DNA of 13,775 nt from Firmicutes bacterium UBA4049 (GTDB lineage: Bacteria > Bacillota > Desulfotomaculia > Desulfotomaculales > Nap2-2B): assembly GCA_002382755.1 (NCBI GenBank), contig DFZT01000052.1:36951-50725 (forward strand), given 5' to 3'. The translations under genes and the position numbers were made by a program. Under the pieces are notes generated by a model. It had not been told where the DNA came from. It saw nothing but the letters and a program-made list of their open reading frames with translations, and made no database searches. This document shows, one piece after another, positions 7,446 through 13,609 of this stretch. Each line of letters opens with the position of its first letter. Position 1 is the stretch's first letter.

Positions 7446-7490
7446 AAAAGGAAAAAAGGAAACCGGGACGATCCGGTTTACCGGATCGTC
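7444..7490 (-). terminator. Terminator of the CBM25 gene, overlapping its stop codon
   Basis: A perfect ten-base stem (7467-7476 with 7481-7490) encloses a four-base loop. Read on the - strand the TAA stop of the CBM25 gene occupies three of the four loop bases. Downstream on that strand are T-runs of three, six and six bases separated by CC, starting four bases after the stem. On the + strand no T-run follows, so the hairpin terminates the CAP gene less obviously, although it may protect its 3' end. Confidence 0.75.
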
Positions 7491-7774
7491 CAGTTGAAAC
7501 CACTGTTGTTGTCCCAGTTATTGGCGGAATCTTTAAAGCAGAAGGTAATTTGGTTGTTCTGCAAACGTAACGTTTTTTCCCATCCTTTAAAACTCCTGTC
7601 CATGCGGATAGTGTTTACATTTGACCAGCTCCTTGGGTCGCCCAATCCGTAGTGCAGGAATACCTGATCAGCGCCTGATCTGGACAGCAAACCATTGTAA
7701 ACTATGTTCACTTCATCAAAACCGCTCGGTTTTACTTCTACCCCTTTTTGATAATCATTCCACGATTGAGTCAT
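7478..7774 (-). CDS. Stand-alone CBM25-type carbohydrate-binding protein
   Basis: The 98-residue protein is a single starch/glycogen-binding module of CBM25 (CBM25/53) type. The beta-sandwich pattern is VNIVYNGLL (22-30), VFLHYGLGDPRSW (38-50), GWEKTL (64-69), and the strongly conserved FCFKDSANNWDNN (78-90), whose aromatic residues contact alpha-glucan. There is no catalytic domain, linker or signal peptide, so it should stay in the cytoplasm, where glycogen is the obvious ligand. The start chosen is the ATG at 7774 with GGAGG seven bases upstream; a longer reading frame to 7825 lacks a ribosome binding site and homologous sequence. It is a single-gene unit with its own promoter-like sequence and terminator. 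Confidence 0.85.
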   Translation of the reverse strand: MTQSWNDYQKGVEVKPSGFDEVNIVYNGLLSRSGADQVFLHYGLGDPRSWSNVNTIRMDRSFKGWEKTLRLQNNQITFCFKDSANNWDNNSGFNWTIR

Positions 7775-7794
7775 CTTAACGCCTCCATAATGGT

Positions 7795-7822
7795 ATTTAA
7801 ATTCCCTACTTATTATTGTCAA
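7795..7822 (-). promoter_or_regulatory. Possible sigma-A-type promoter of the CBM25 gene
   Basis: On the - strand a perfect TTGACA at 7822-7817 is followed after 16 bases by TTAAAT (7800-7795, four of six matches to TATAAT). The -35 box lies within a small imperfect palindrome, ATTGTTGACAAT, which could be an operator. The predicted start would lie almost on the ribosome binding site, giving a very short leader. Confidence 0.35.
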
Positions 7823-7940
7823 CAATGGCCATTAAATATTACTGGTTTTTTTTACATTGAAGAAGATGAACTGAAACGACCAAAAAGCATAATGCTTATT
7901 ACGCGCGTTGTAAGTATTTGTCAGGGGAAATTATTTTTAT

Positions 7941-8502
7941 TTTCAAAAGACTTGTTTTATGGGCCTGGCAGGCAGAGATGCCAAACGGGTTGCAAAGGCT
8001 GTCCTGGCCCCGGGGGTTGTTTCTGAGAATGTTGATAAAATCTTCTTCAGCGCGATATTGAATTGCTTCAAGAAAAATATTATACTACTTCTTTAGACCG
8101 GATCGGCTTAAAAGAGGCAATCGGCGATCTCATGAAAGTGGTTTTTAAATACCTGGTACGCCTTCTGCCGGAATTTATTATGCTTGCCAAATCGCTGATG
8201 ACACTTGAAGTAGTGGTTCAGGAACTTGCACCCGGTTTAAATATTGTTTCAATGGCAGAATCTTTTGCGAGAAAAATTGTTGCTGAAAGATATTTAAAAA
8301 CCTTCTGATCAGCCAGTTTTGGTTGATTATCGCAATTCTGCTGACCGGTTCAGTCCTTTTAGCTTTGAACGGGACTTTTGTAATTGATGGTTTTCCGGTA
8401 GTTAAAACGGCATTCATTGCCGCCGGTTCTATTCTGGTTTTTTATTGCGCTGACTGTGCTGCGCAAATGAAAAAAAGAGATTTACCTGTTTCTAAAAATT
8501 AA
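7941..8502 (+). pseudogene. Decayed C-terminal remnant of an ABC1/UbiB-family kinase gene
   Basis: Three pieces in three frames read like the C-terminal third of an ABC1/UbiB (AarF) atypical kinase. Piece one, about 7941-8041, contains GLAGRDAKRVAKAVLAPGVV. Piece two, about 8039-8308, reads LLQRDIELLQEKYYTTSL, then FKYLVRLLPEFIMLAKSLMT, LEVVVQELAPGLNIV and AESFARKIVAERY, a typical family stretch. Piece three, about 8300-8502, reads as a hydrophobic hairpin (FWLIIAILLTGSVLLAL, later AFIAAGSILVFY), like the two membrane helices that end these proteins. The kinase core is absent and roughly 50-60 residues seem missing between pieces two and three. Two frame changes plus 5' loss make this a pseudogene rather than a sequencing slip. 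The end overlaps ylbJ by 21 bases. The left limit is uncertain. Confidence 0.75.
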
Positions 8503-9759
8503 TTTTCTGCATAGGCAGATAATCGCCGATCCTGTTAAAAGGGTTATTAAAATCAAACCGCAAACAGCCAGCAGAAGGGGCAAAAAGGTCCACAATGAAG
8601 GGTTGTGCGCTTGTTGAACCATCGCAGTACGGGCTGCCGGTGAAGCAAGGCGGAAAAACAGGTTTGTATAAATTGCTGCAAGAAAGGCATGGGCAAACCG
8701 GGTCAGGATAAAAGGTTTCATTCTGATATCGGTTTCAGAAATCACGCTTGCTACCTGGGCGTGAATAGAAATTCCGCTCCAGGCCAGTATTATGGCTATT
8801 ACCATAAGTTGTTGCAGTAAAGGGGCTTCTGATGCTGAAGTAAGTTTTGCTCCGACAGTCATTTCAATTAATCCGCTTGTTAAAGCCGGAAGAACAGATG
8901 GAGAAAAACCTAGCGGTATTAGGATGAGTCCCAACTTACCGGATATAAAGTTAATAAACCCTGCCTGTTTTAACAGCTGGATTAAAACGGCAAATATCGT
9001 TATAAATCCGCCGATATTGAGAAGGCTTGAAATAGAGTTTTTCACTGCGTCACCCATTATCTTCCCCGGGGAACGTTTTTCCAGCCTATAGATACGAAAC
9101 AATTCGGAAAAAGCTCTGGCCAGGAGGAACCCTTTTTCAGTGGGCGCGCAGATTTTTTCGGGGTCGTTTTTCCCGTAAAAACGCAAAATAAGTCCAAGGG
9201 TCAGGTTCGATGTGTAATGGGCCGCGGCAATTACAGGCCCAAGTTCAGGTCTGTTAAGCATGCCTACTGCAACAGCCACAAGCATAAAAAGAGGGCTTGA
9301 ATTGTTTGTAAACGAAACCAGCCGTTCCGCTTCAATTCGCGTGCAAAGGAGCTGGGAACGCAAACGGGCTGTAATCATTGCCCCAATTGGGCAGCCGGAA
9401 GTATAACCCACTGCAAGTACAAAAGAACCGCTTCCCGGAACGTTGAAGAGAGGCCGCATTAAAGGTTCCATTAACGTACCAAGAAAATGGACCATGCCGA
9501 AGCTTAACAGCAAATCAGAGATGATCAGAAAAGGCAGAAGCGAGGGAAAAACTATATTAAACCAGAGATTGACGCCTGTCAAAGCTCCCTGGTAGACGGT
9601 TCCTGGTTGTATAATCATTCCTATGGTAAGCGTAATGATGCAGATTAACCAGAAAAGTTGTTCCCTGCGGCGGTAGTCGGAAGTAAAAAAAGCACATAAA
9701 TATCTTTTAAAGATTATTAAGCTGATTAACAGAAGAAGTAAGGCGATCAGAACCCACAT
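8482..9759 (-). CDS. ylbJ: Sporulation integral membrane protein YlbJ
   Basis: YlbJ is a multi-pass membrane protein made in the mother cell and needed for normal spore cortex and resistance in Bacillus. This protein has 425 residues, near the family length of about 400, with roughly nine or ten hydrophobic segments. Family signatures are FPSLLPFLI (71-79), GYTSGCPIGA (118-127) and SFTNNSSPLFML (149-160), which resemble the gate domains of nucleoside-transporter-like proteins; the transported substrate is unknown. The start is placed at the ATG at 9759 because AAAGGAG lies nine bases upstream and the first membrane helix begins immediately; an upstream in-frame codon would add 31 residues without homologous character. 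A sigma-E-like promoter lies upstream. The 3' end overlaps the UbiB remnant. Confidence 0.93.
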   Translation of the reverse strand: MWVLIALLLLLISLIIFKRYLCAFFTSDYRRREQLFWLICIITLTIGMIIQPGTVYQGALTGVNLWFNIVFPSLLPFLIISDLLLSFGMVHFLGTLMEPLMRPLFNVPGSGSFVLAVGYTSGCPIGAMITARLRSQLLCTRIEAERLVSFTNNSSPLFMLVAVAVGMLNRPELGPVIAAAHYTSNLTLGLILRFYGKNDPEKICAPTEKGFLLARAFSELFRIYRLEKRSPGKIMGDAVKNSISSLLNIGGFITIFAVLIQLLKQAGFINFISGKLGLILIPLGFSPSVLPALTSGLIEMTVGAKLTSASEAPLLQQLMVIAIILAWSGISIHAQVASVISETDIRMKPFILTRFAHAFLAAIYTNLFFRLASPAARTAMVQQAHNPSLWTFLPLLLAVCGLILITLLTGSAIICLCRKLIFRNR

Positions 9760-9799
9760 ATTGTCAGGCTCCTTTGCTCCAAAGCTCTTTTTTAAATGA

Positions 9800-9828
9800 T
9801 GTATATGGATTCCGGGCTTCCAATATGT
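9800..9828 (-). promoter_or_regulatory. Candidate sigma-E promoter of ylbJ
   Basis: On the - strand ACATATT (9828-9822) is followed after 14 bases by CATATACA (9807-9800). These match the sigma-E -35 consensus KMATATT at six of seven positions and the -10 CATACAHT at about six of eight, with the expected 14-15 base spacing. ylbJ is sigma-E-controlled in Bacillus subtilis, which agrees. Confidence 0.5.
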
Positions 9829-9907
9829 TTGGGATATTGTTCGATGTAACATCTGGGTTTTTATTTAACCTTTGTCTATTTTAAAAAGAAAAGTGGTTTT
9901 AGTTATT

Positions 9908-10630
9908 TTGAAAATTTATGCGATCAGCGATCTCCACCTTTCTTTTATTGAAACCCCTGATCCGGACAATTGGCAGCCTGAATTGCAGTATAAACCGATG
10001 AGTGAAATAAACGGGGAATGGGAATCTCATGCGTTAAGAATTTATCATAGCTGGCGCAAAATTGTAGGGCCGGATGATGTGGTTTTAGTTCCTGGCGATA
10101 TTTCATGGGCTATGCGCCTTGAGCAGGCGTATCCGGATTTTAATTTTCTTAGGCTTTTGCCGGGATTAATAATTTGTGTGCAGGGGAATCACGATTACTG
10201 GTGGCAGAGTATTTCCAAGACAAGGAAAAGCCTTCCGCCGAACATGCGCCTGATCAGGAATGATCACTTTTCAGTCGGCGGCACAGTTATCTGCGGTACG
10301 AGGGGCTGGTTATGTCCAGGGAGTGACTGCTTTCAACCGGAGGATATGAAAATTTACTTGCGGGAATTAGGCCGGCTGGAAAAATCGCTTGCCAGCGCGG
10401 GTTCTTCCAAACAAGAAATTATAGTTATGATGCATTACATGCCGACTAATGAGAAGCACGAATACAGCGGTTTTATTGAACTGCTCCAAAAATACGGAGT
10501 AAGGAAAGTTGTTTACGGGCACCTCCACGCCGGAGCCTGTCGTTTCCGTCTTCCGGATCAAGCCTGGGAAATTTCTTTTCACCTGGTCAGCGCAGACTAT
10601 TTAAATTTTGCTCCACGTTTGCTTATTTAA
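9908..10630 (+). CDS. Metallophosphoesterase (calcineurin-like phosphohydrolase)
   Basis: This 240-residue protein has all motifs of the dinuclear-metal calcineurin-like fold: ISDLHLS (Asp8, His10), VPGDIS (Asp64), GNHDYWW (Asn94, His95), MMHYMPT (His176) and YGHLHAG (His205, His207). It fits the group of predicted phosphohydrolases described as COG1768; the substrate is unknown. The start is taken as the TTG at 9908, directly before the first beta strand (MKIYAISDLH); it has only a weak ribosome binding site (AAGTGG). An upstream TTG at 9872 would add 12 residues ahead of the fold. It is divergent from ylbJ, and its stop codon overlaps that of the convergent aminotransferase gene by two bases, so the two genes have no separate terminators. 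Confidence 0.88.
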   Translation: MKIYAISDLHLSFIETPDPDNWQPELQYKPMSEINGEWESHALRIYHSWRKIVGPDDVVLVPGDISWAMRLEQAYPDFNFLRLLPGLIICVQGNHDYWWQSISKTRKSLPPNMRLIRNDHFSVGGTVICGTRGWLCPGSDCFQPEDMKIYLRELGRLEKSLASAGSSKQEIIVMMHYMPTNEKHEYSGFIELLQKYGVRKVVYGHLHAGACRFRLPDQAWEISFHLVSADYLNFAPRLLI

Positions 10631-11811
10631 AGGCCAACTTCTTTCGCCAAATCGGTAAAGGCAGGCAAGGAATTAATAACCGTTTGCCTGGGGACGCTAT
10701 AAGAAAGGCGAAAAAACCCCTTCAGGCCGAATCCCTTGCCGGGAACAAGTAAAATATTATATTTTTTGGCTGTCTGAATAAATTCGAGATCATCAGCCAA
10801 AGGCGATTGGGGGAACATATAGAAAGCTCCCTGAGGTTTAACCATTTTGAAACCAATCTTAGTTAAATGGGTATACAGAAGATCTCTTTTTTCCAAGTAT
10901 CCGCTTAGATTCACCTGCTCCTTCTGCAGATGGGCGACAAGACGCTGCATCAAGGCGGGGGCATTGACAAAACCCAGCGTGCGGTTGCAGAAGATCATAC
11001 CCTCAATAAGCAGGCCCGCATCAGCAGCTTGAGGATGTACAGCTATATAACCAATTCGTTCACCGGCCAGGCCAAGGTCCTTACTGTGTGAAGTAACCAG
11101 AATGCTGTTTGTGACATAATTAAATATGGGAGGCGCCTTTACTCCGTCGTAGATAATCCTGGCGTAAGGTTCATCTGAAACCAGGTAAATGGTGGTACCC
11201 AACTCGGTTTCTTTTTGTTTTAAAACAGCCGCCAATTCCTTAAGACAGTCTGAACTATAAACAACACCTGTGGGGTTATTTGGGGAATTAATAATAATTG
11301 CTTTTGTTTTTGAGGTAATGGCGGCGCCGATTGCATCTATGTCGGGTTGAAAATCAGCTCCTGTCCGGACCTCTTTGATAATTCCGTTATGGTTGTCGAC
11401 GTAGAATTTGTATTCTACGAAATAGGGAACAAGAACAATTACTTCATCACCGGGATTTAGAATGGTCTTTAAAACAACGTTTAGCCCGCCGCCGGCGCCG
11501 CAGGTCATGATAATATGTGACGAATCAAGCGGCAAGCCTGTCTTTTCAGTCAGGTTGGCTGCAATTGCCTGGCGGGTTGTTTCGTATCCTGAATTGCTCA
11601 TGTAACCGTGCATTCCCGGCAATGGATTGTCGGCCAGTTTTTTAAGCATTTCCCGGAAAGCGGGCGGTGGTTCCGTATCAGGGTTGCCCAGGGTAAAATC
11701 ATACACATTTTCTGGTCCTGTAATTTTTCGCAGGCGTTCACCTTCTTCGAACATTAGTCTTATCCAGGAAGCGTTGGCCAGATTCTCATTTATTTTATTG
11801 CTAATCGGCAT
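10627..11811 (-). CDS. Pyridoxal-phosphate-dependent aminotransferase, class I/II
   Basis: This is a fold-type I aminotransferase of the usual length (394 residues). It shows the cofactor-binding loop TCGAGGGL (103-110), SPNNPTG (176-182), SDEPY with Asp213 bonding the pyridine nitrogen, and the Schiff-base Lys244 in SHSKDLGLAGERIGY. A late Arg in FFRLSYS would hold the substrate carboxylate. The N-terminus (NASWIRLMFEEG, then DFTLGNPDTEPP) matches a clostridial subgroup usually annotated as aspartate/aromatic aminotransferase-like. The exact amino donor cannot be told from sequence. The ATG is preceded by AAAAGGA about nine bases upstream. It shares its upstream region with the divergent HAD gene, and its end overlaps that of the metallophosphoesterase gene. 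Confidence 0.92.
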   Translation of the reverse strand: MPISNKINENLANASWIRLMFEEGERLRKITGPENVYDFTLGNPDTEPPPAFREMLKKLADNPLPGMHGYMSNSGYETTRQAIAANLTEKTGLPLDSSHIIMTCGAGGGLNVVLKTILNPGDEVIVLVPYFVEYKFYVDNHNGIIKEVRTGADFQPDIDAIGAAITSKTKAIIINSPNNPTGVVYSSDCLKELAAVLKQKETELGTTIYLVSDEPYARIIYDGVKAPPIFNYVTNSILVTSHSKDLGLAGERIGYIAVHPQAADAGLLIEGMIFCNRTLGFVNAPALMQRLVAHLQKEQVNLSGYLEKRDLLYTHLTKIGFKMVKPQGAFYMFPQSPLADDLEFIQTAKKYNILLVPGKGFGLKGFFRLSYSVPRQTVINSLPAFTDLAKEVGL

Positions 11812-11843
11812 TGATAATCGTCCTTTTCCTAAAAAAGTATTTT

Positions 11844-11871
11844 TTGACAGGTGAATATTTTAACTTACACA
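11844..11871 (+). promoter_or_regulatory. Possible promoter of the HAD gene (good -35, poor -10)
   Basis: A perfect TTGACA lies at 11844-11849 in the 83-base gap between the aminotransferase and HAD genes. Sixteen bases later TACACA (11866-11871) is only a poor -10. The region is AT-rich, so chance is quite possible. Confidence 0.22.
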
Positions 11872-11894
11872 AAAACTAAAAAGAGGTTTTTTTG

Positions 11895-12527
11895 ATGACA
11901 TTCTCGGTAGCCTTATTTGATCTGGACGGGACTTTGGTTGATTCCCTTCCTTTTATCATGAGTACTTACAAACTTGTCTTTAAAAAACTGAATCTTCCCT
12001 GGAACGAAATAGAGCTGATCAAATGGATTGGCCGGCCGCTGAGAGAGATCGCCTCATTTTTTGCCGGTGAGAAAAAAGACAAATTCTTAAAACTCTACGA
12101 GAGATATTATAACCTGGACTTCGAAAATAACGTGAGCCCCTTTCCCGGCACTTTTGAAATGTTGGAATCTCTTAAAATAAACGGATTCCTTCTGGGCATA
12201 GTCACGTCAAAGGGGAAAGAAGGGGCTGCACGTACGATTAAAATAACCGGGCTGGATAATTACATGGATGTTGTTATAACCGCTCATGACGTTAATGTGC
12301 ATAAACCTTTCCCGGATCCGATTCTTAAAGCGCTTGATATATTGAACGTTTCTCCCGGACGGTCACTGTATATTGGTGACAGCTACCATGATATTAAGGC
12401 CGGCCTTGGCGCAGGTACGATTACCCTGGCGGTAACCTGGGGTATTAACACCAGGGAAGAACTTGCGGCCTTAAACCCTGACGGTCTGCTCGAAAGCTGG
12501 GCTGATCTAGAAAGATATTTGGTTTGA
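11895..12527 (+). CDS. HAD-superfamily phosphatase (PpaX/phosphoglycolate phosphatase-like)
   Basis: The 210-residue protein is a HAD subfamily IA hydrolase with a helical cap. Motif I is FDLDGTLVDS (nucleophile Asp9, acid/base Asp11), motif II is GIVTSKG, motif III Lys is in VHKPFPDP, and motif IV is YIGDSYHDIKAG. Such enzymes cleave phosphate from small molecules; close groups include pyrophosphatase PpaX and phosphoglycolate phosphatase, but the substrate is not decidable here. The ATG at 11895 is preferred over the TTG directly before it because AAGAGG lies eight bases upstream of the ATG. It converges with the 3-hydroxybutyryl-CoA dehydrogenase gene, with a hairpin terminator in the 53 bases between them. 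Confidence 0.88.
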   Translation: MTFSVALFDLDGTLVDSLPFIMSTYKLVFKKLNLPWNEIELIKWIGRPLREIASFFAGEKKDKFLKLYERYYNLDFENNVSPFPGTFEMLESLKINGFLLGIVTSKGKEGAARTIKITGLDNYMDVVITAHDVNVHKPFPDPILKALDILNVSPGRSLYIGDSYHDIKAGLGAGTITLAVTWGINTREELAALNPDGLLESWADLERYLV

Positions 12528-12536
12528 AATTAAAAC

Positions 12537-12570
12537 GGCGAAAGTGCATAAACACTTCCGCCACATTTTT
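12537..12570. terminator. Bidirectional terminator between the HAD and hbd genes
   Basis: A ten-base stem (12537-12546 with 12553-12562) has a six-base loop. On the + strand it is followed by ACATTTTT. On the - strand the single + strand A-C mismatch becomes a G-U wobble, so the stem is fully paired, and GTTTTAATTT follows. It lies exactly between the two convergent stops. Confidence 0.75.
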
Positions 12571-12580
12571 ACCGTGATAA

Positions 12581-13438
12581 TTATTTGTAATTATAAAAGC
12601 CTTTTCCTGATTTGCGTCCAAGATGACCTGCGCGGACCATTTTACGAAGCAATGGGCAAGCACGATATTTAGAATCCTGTGTTTCCTCAAAAAGAGAATC
12701 TTGTATTAACAGTGTGGTATCCAGTCCAATTAAGTCCGCCAGGGCGAGGGGGCCGATAGGATGATTGGCGCCCAGCACCATTCCCTTATCGATATCTTCC
12801 GCTGATGCAACACCTTCTGAAAGGACAAATATAGCCTCGTTGATCATTGGGATCAGGATACGGTTGACCACGAAAAGTGGAGCCTCATTAACCATAATCG
12901 GCTGTTTGCCCATTTTTTCCGCAAGTTCGAATGTAAGCTTAACTGTATCCTCGGCGGTGTCCGCTCCCCTGGTTACTTCCACAAGCTTCATTACCGGCAC
13001 GGGGTTAAAGAAATGCATGCCGATGAATTTTTCCGGCCGTTTGGTGACGGAAGCCATTTGGGTGATTGAGAGGCCGGATGTGTTGGAAGCAAAAAATGTG
13101 GAAGGAGGACAAATCTTTTCCAATTCACTAAAGACAATTTTTTTAAGATCCATTTTTTCTATTACCGCTTCAACGACAAAATCCGCTTCCGCCAAAATGT
13201 CCATGTCTACAGTTCCCCTGACCCGGCCGAAGATAGCGTCGGCTTCTTCTGCGCTAAGGCGGTTTTTCTGCACATCCCTGTCCAGGTTTTTGCGGATTGT
13301 ATTTAAACCGTTAGAAACAAAATTGTCCGCAATATCCCGCATAATAACGTTAAATCCCGCTTTTGCCGCGGTTTGGGCTATACCCGCTCCCATGATACCT
13401 GCGCCCAATACTGCAAATGTCTTAATCTCCAATTGCAT
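12581..13438 (-). CDS. hbd: 3-hydroxybutyryl-CoA dehydrogenase
   Basis: Hbd interconverts acetoacetyl-CoA and 3-hydroxybutyryl-CoA with NAD(P)(H), in butyrate-type fermentation or in beta-oxidation of fatty acids. The 285 residues match the short clostridial form (about 282). The Rossmann motif is LGAGIMGAGIA (11-21). Catalytic residues are Ser118 (ASNTSG), His142 (MHFFNPVP), Glu154 (KLVEV) and Asn192 (VVNR). The end, GRKSGKGFYNY, is typical. The start at 13438 is chosen because GGGAGG sits three bases upstream and the Rossmann strand follows; a longer frame to 13501 reads through the leader hairpin. One oddity is APLFVVNR, where most members have APGFVVNR. No thiolase or crotonase gene is adjacent in the window. 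Confidence 0.93.
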   Translation of the reverse strand: MQLEIKTFAVLGAGIMGAGIAQTAAKAGFNVIMRDIADNFVSNGLNTIRKNLDRDVQKNRLSAEEADAIFGRVRGTVDMDILAEADFVVEAVIEKMDLKKIVFSELEKICPPSTFFASNTSGLSITQMASVTKRPEKFIGMHFFNPVPVMKLVEVTRGADTAEDTVKLTFELAEKMGKQPIMVNEAPLFVVNRILIPMINEAIFVLSEGVASAEDIDKGMVLGANHPIGPLALADLIGLDTTLLIQDSLFEETQDSKYRACPLLRKMVRAGHLGRKSGKGFYNYK

Positions 13439-13463
13439 AAACCTCCCTAAAACTTTTTTATCT

Positions 13464-13501
13464 GTGCAAGCCTTAACCGTTGGGGAAAAACGGTTTTGCA
13501 C
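13464..13501 (-). other. Hairpin in the leader of hbd
   Basis: Two nested arms pair perfectly: GTGCAA with TTGCAC (six bases) and AACCGTT with AACGGTT (seven bases). They have a seven-base loop and a one-sided five-base bulge. It lies 26 bases before the hbd start on the - strand, where an A-rich stretch and the ribosome binding site follow. No long T-run follows, so it is not a standard terminator; an mRNA-stabilising or regulatory leader structure, or a protein site on DNA, is possible. Confidence 0.4.
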
Positions 13502-13588
13502 CAGAATTTTTTATTTCTATTATTTTTCTATATAAAAGGGAATAAGTCCTCTTTTTTATTAAAAATATCAGTTACTACTCAGGTTGTT

Positions 13589-13609
13589 TAGGCTATAGGC
13601 TGTAGGCTG
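13589..13609. repeat. Heptamer tandem repeat, three units
   Basis: Three direct copies of TAGGCTR (TAGGCTA, TAGGCTG, TAGGCTG) lie directly beside the stop codon of the four-helix-bundle gene. A partial fourth unit (TTAG) continues into the stop codon. Confidence 0.75.

Noticed and set aside
7748..8026. + strand open frame of 92 codons across the CBM25 start and the pseudogene
   Set aside because: It overlaps the CBM25 start region, lacks a ribosome binding site and shows no domain; part of it covers the UbiB remnant in a wrong frame.
9760..9852. N-terminal extension of YlbJ by 31 residues
   Set aside because: There is no ribosome binding site for the longer form, the extension covers the sigma-E-like promoter, and a strong ribosome binding site precedes the internal ATG.
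13439..13501. N-terminal extension of Hbd by 21 residues
   Set aside because: It reads through the leader hairpin and the GGGAGG site; the family begins at the Rossmann strand.
12765..13535. Long + strand open frame (256 codons) opposite hbd
   Set aside because: It is the antisense shadow of hbd; the protein is Ser/Ile/Ala-rich low-quality sequence and the - strand carries all Hbd catalytic motifs.
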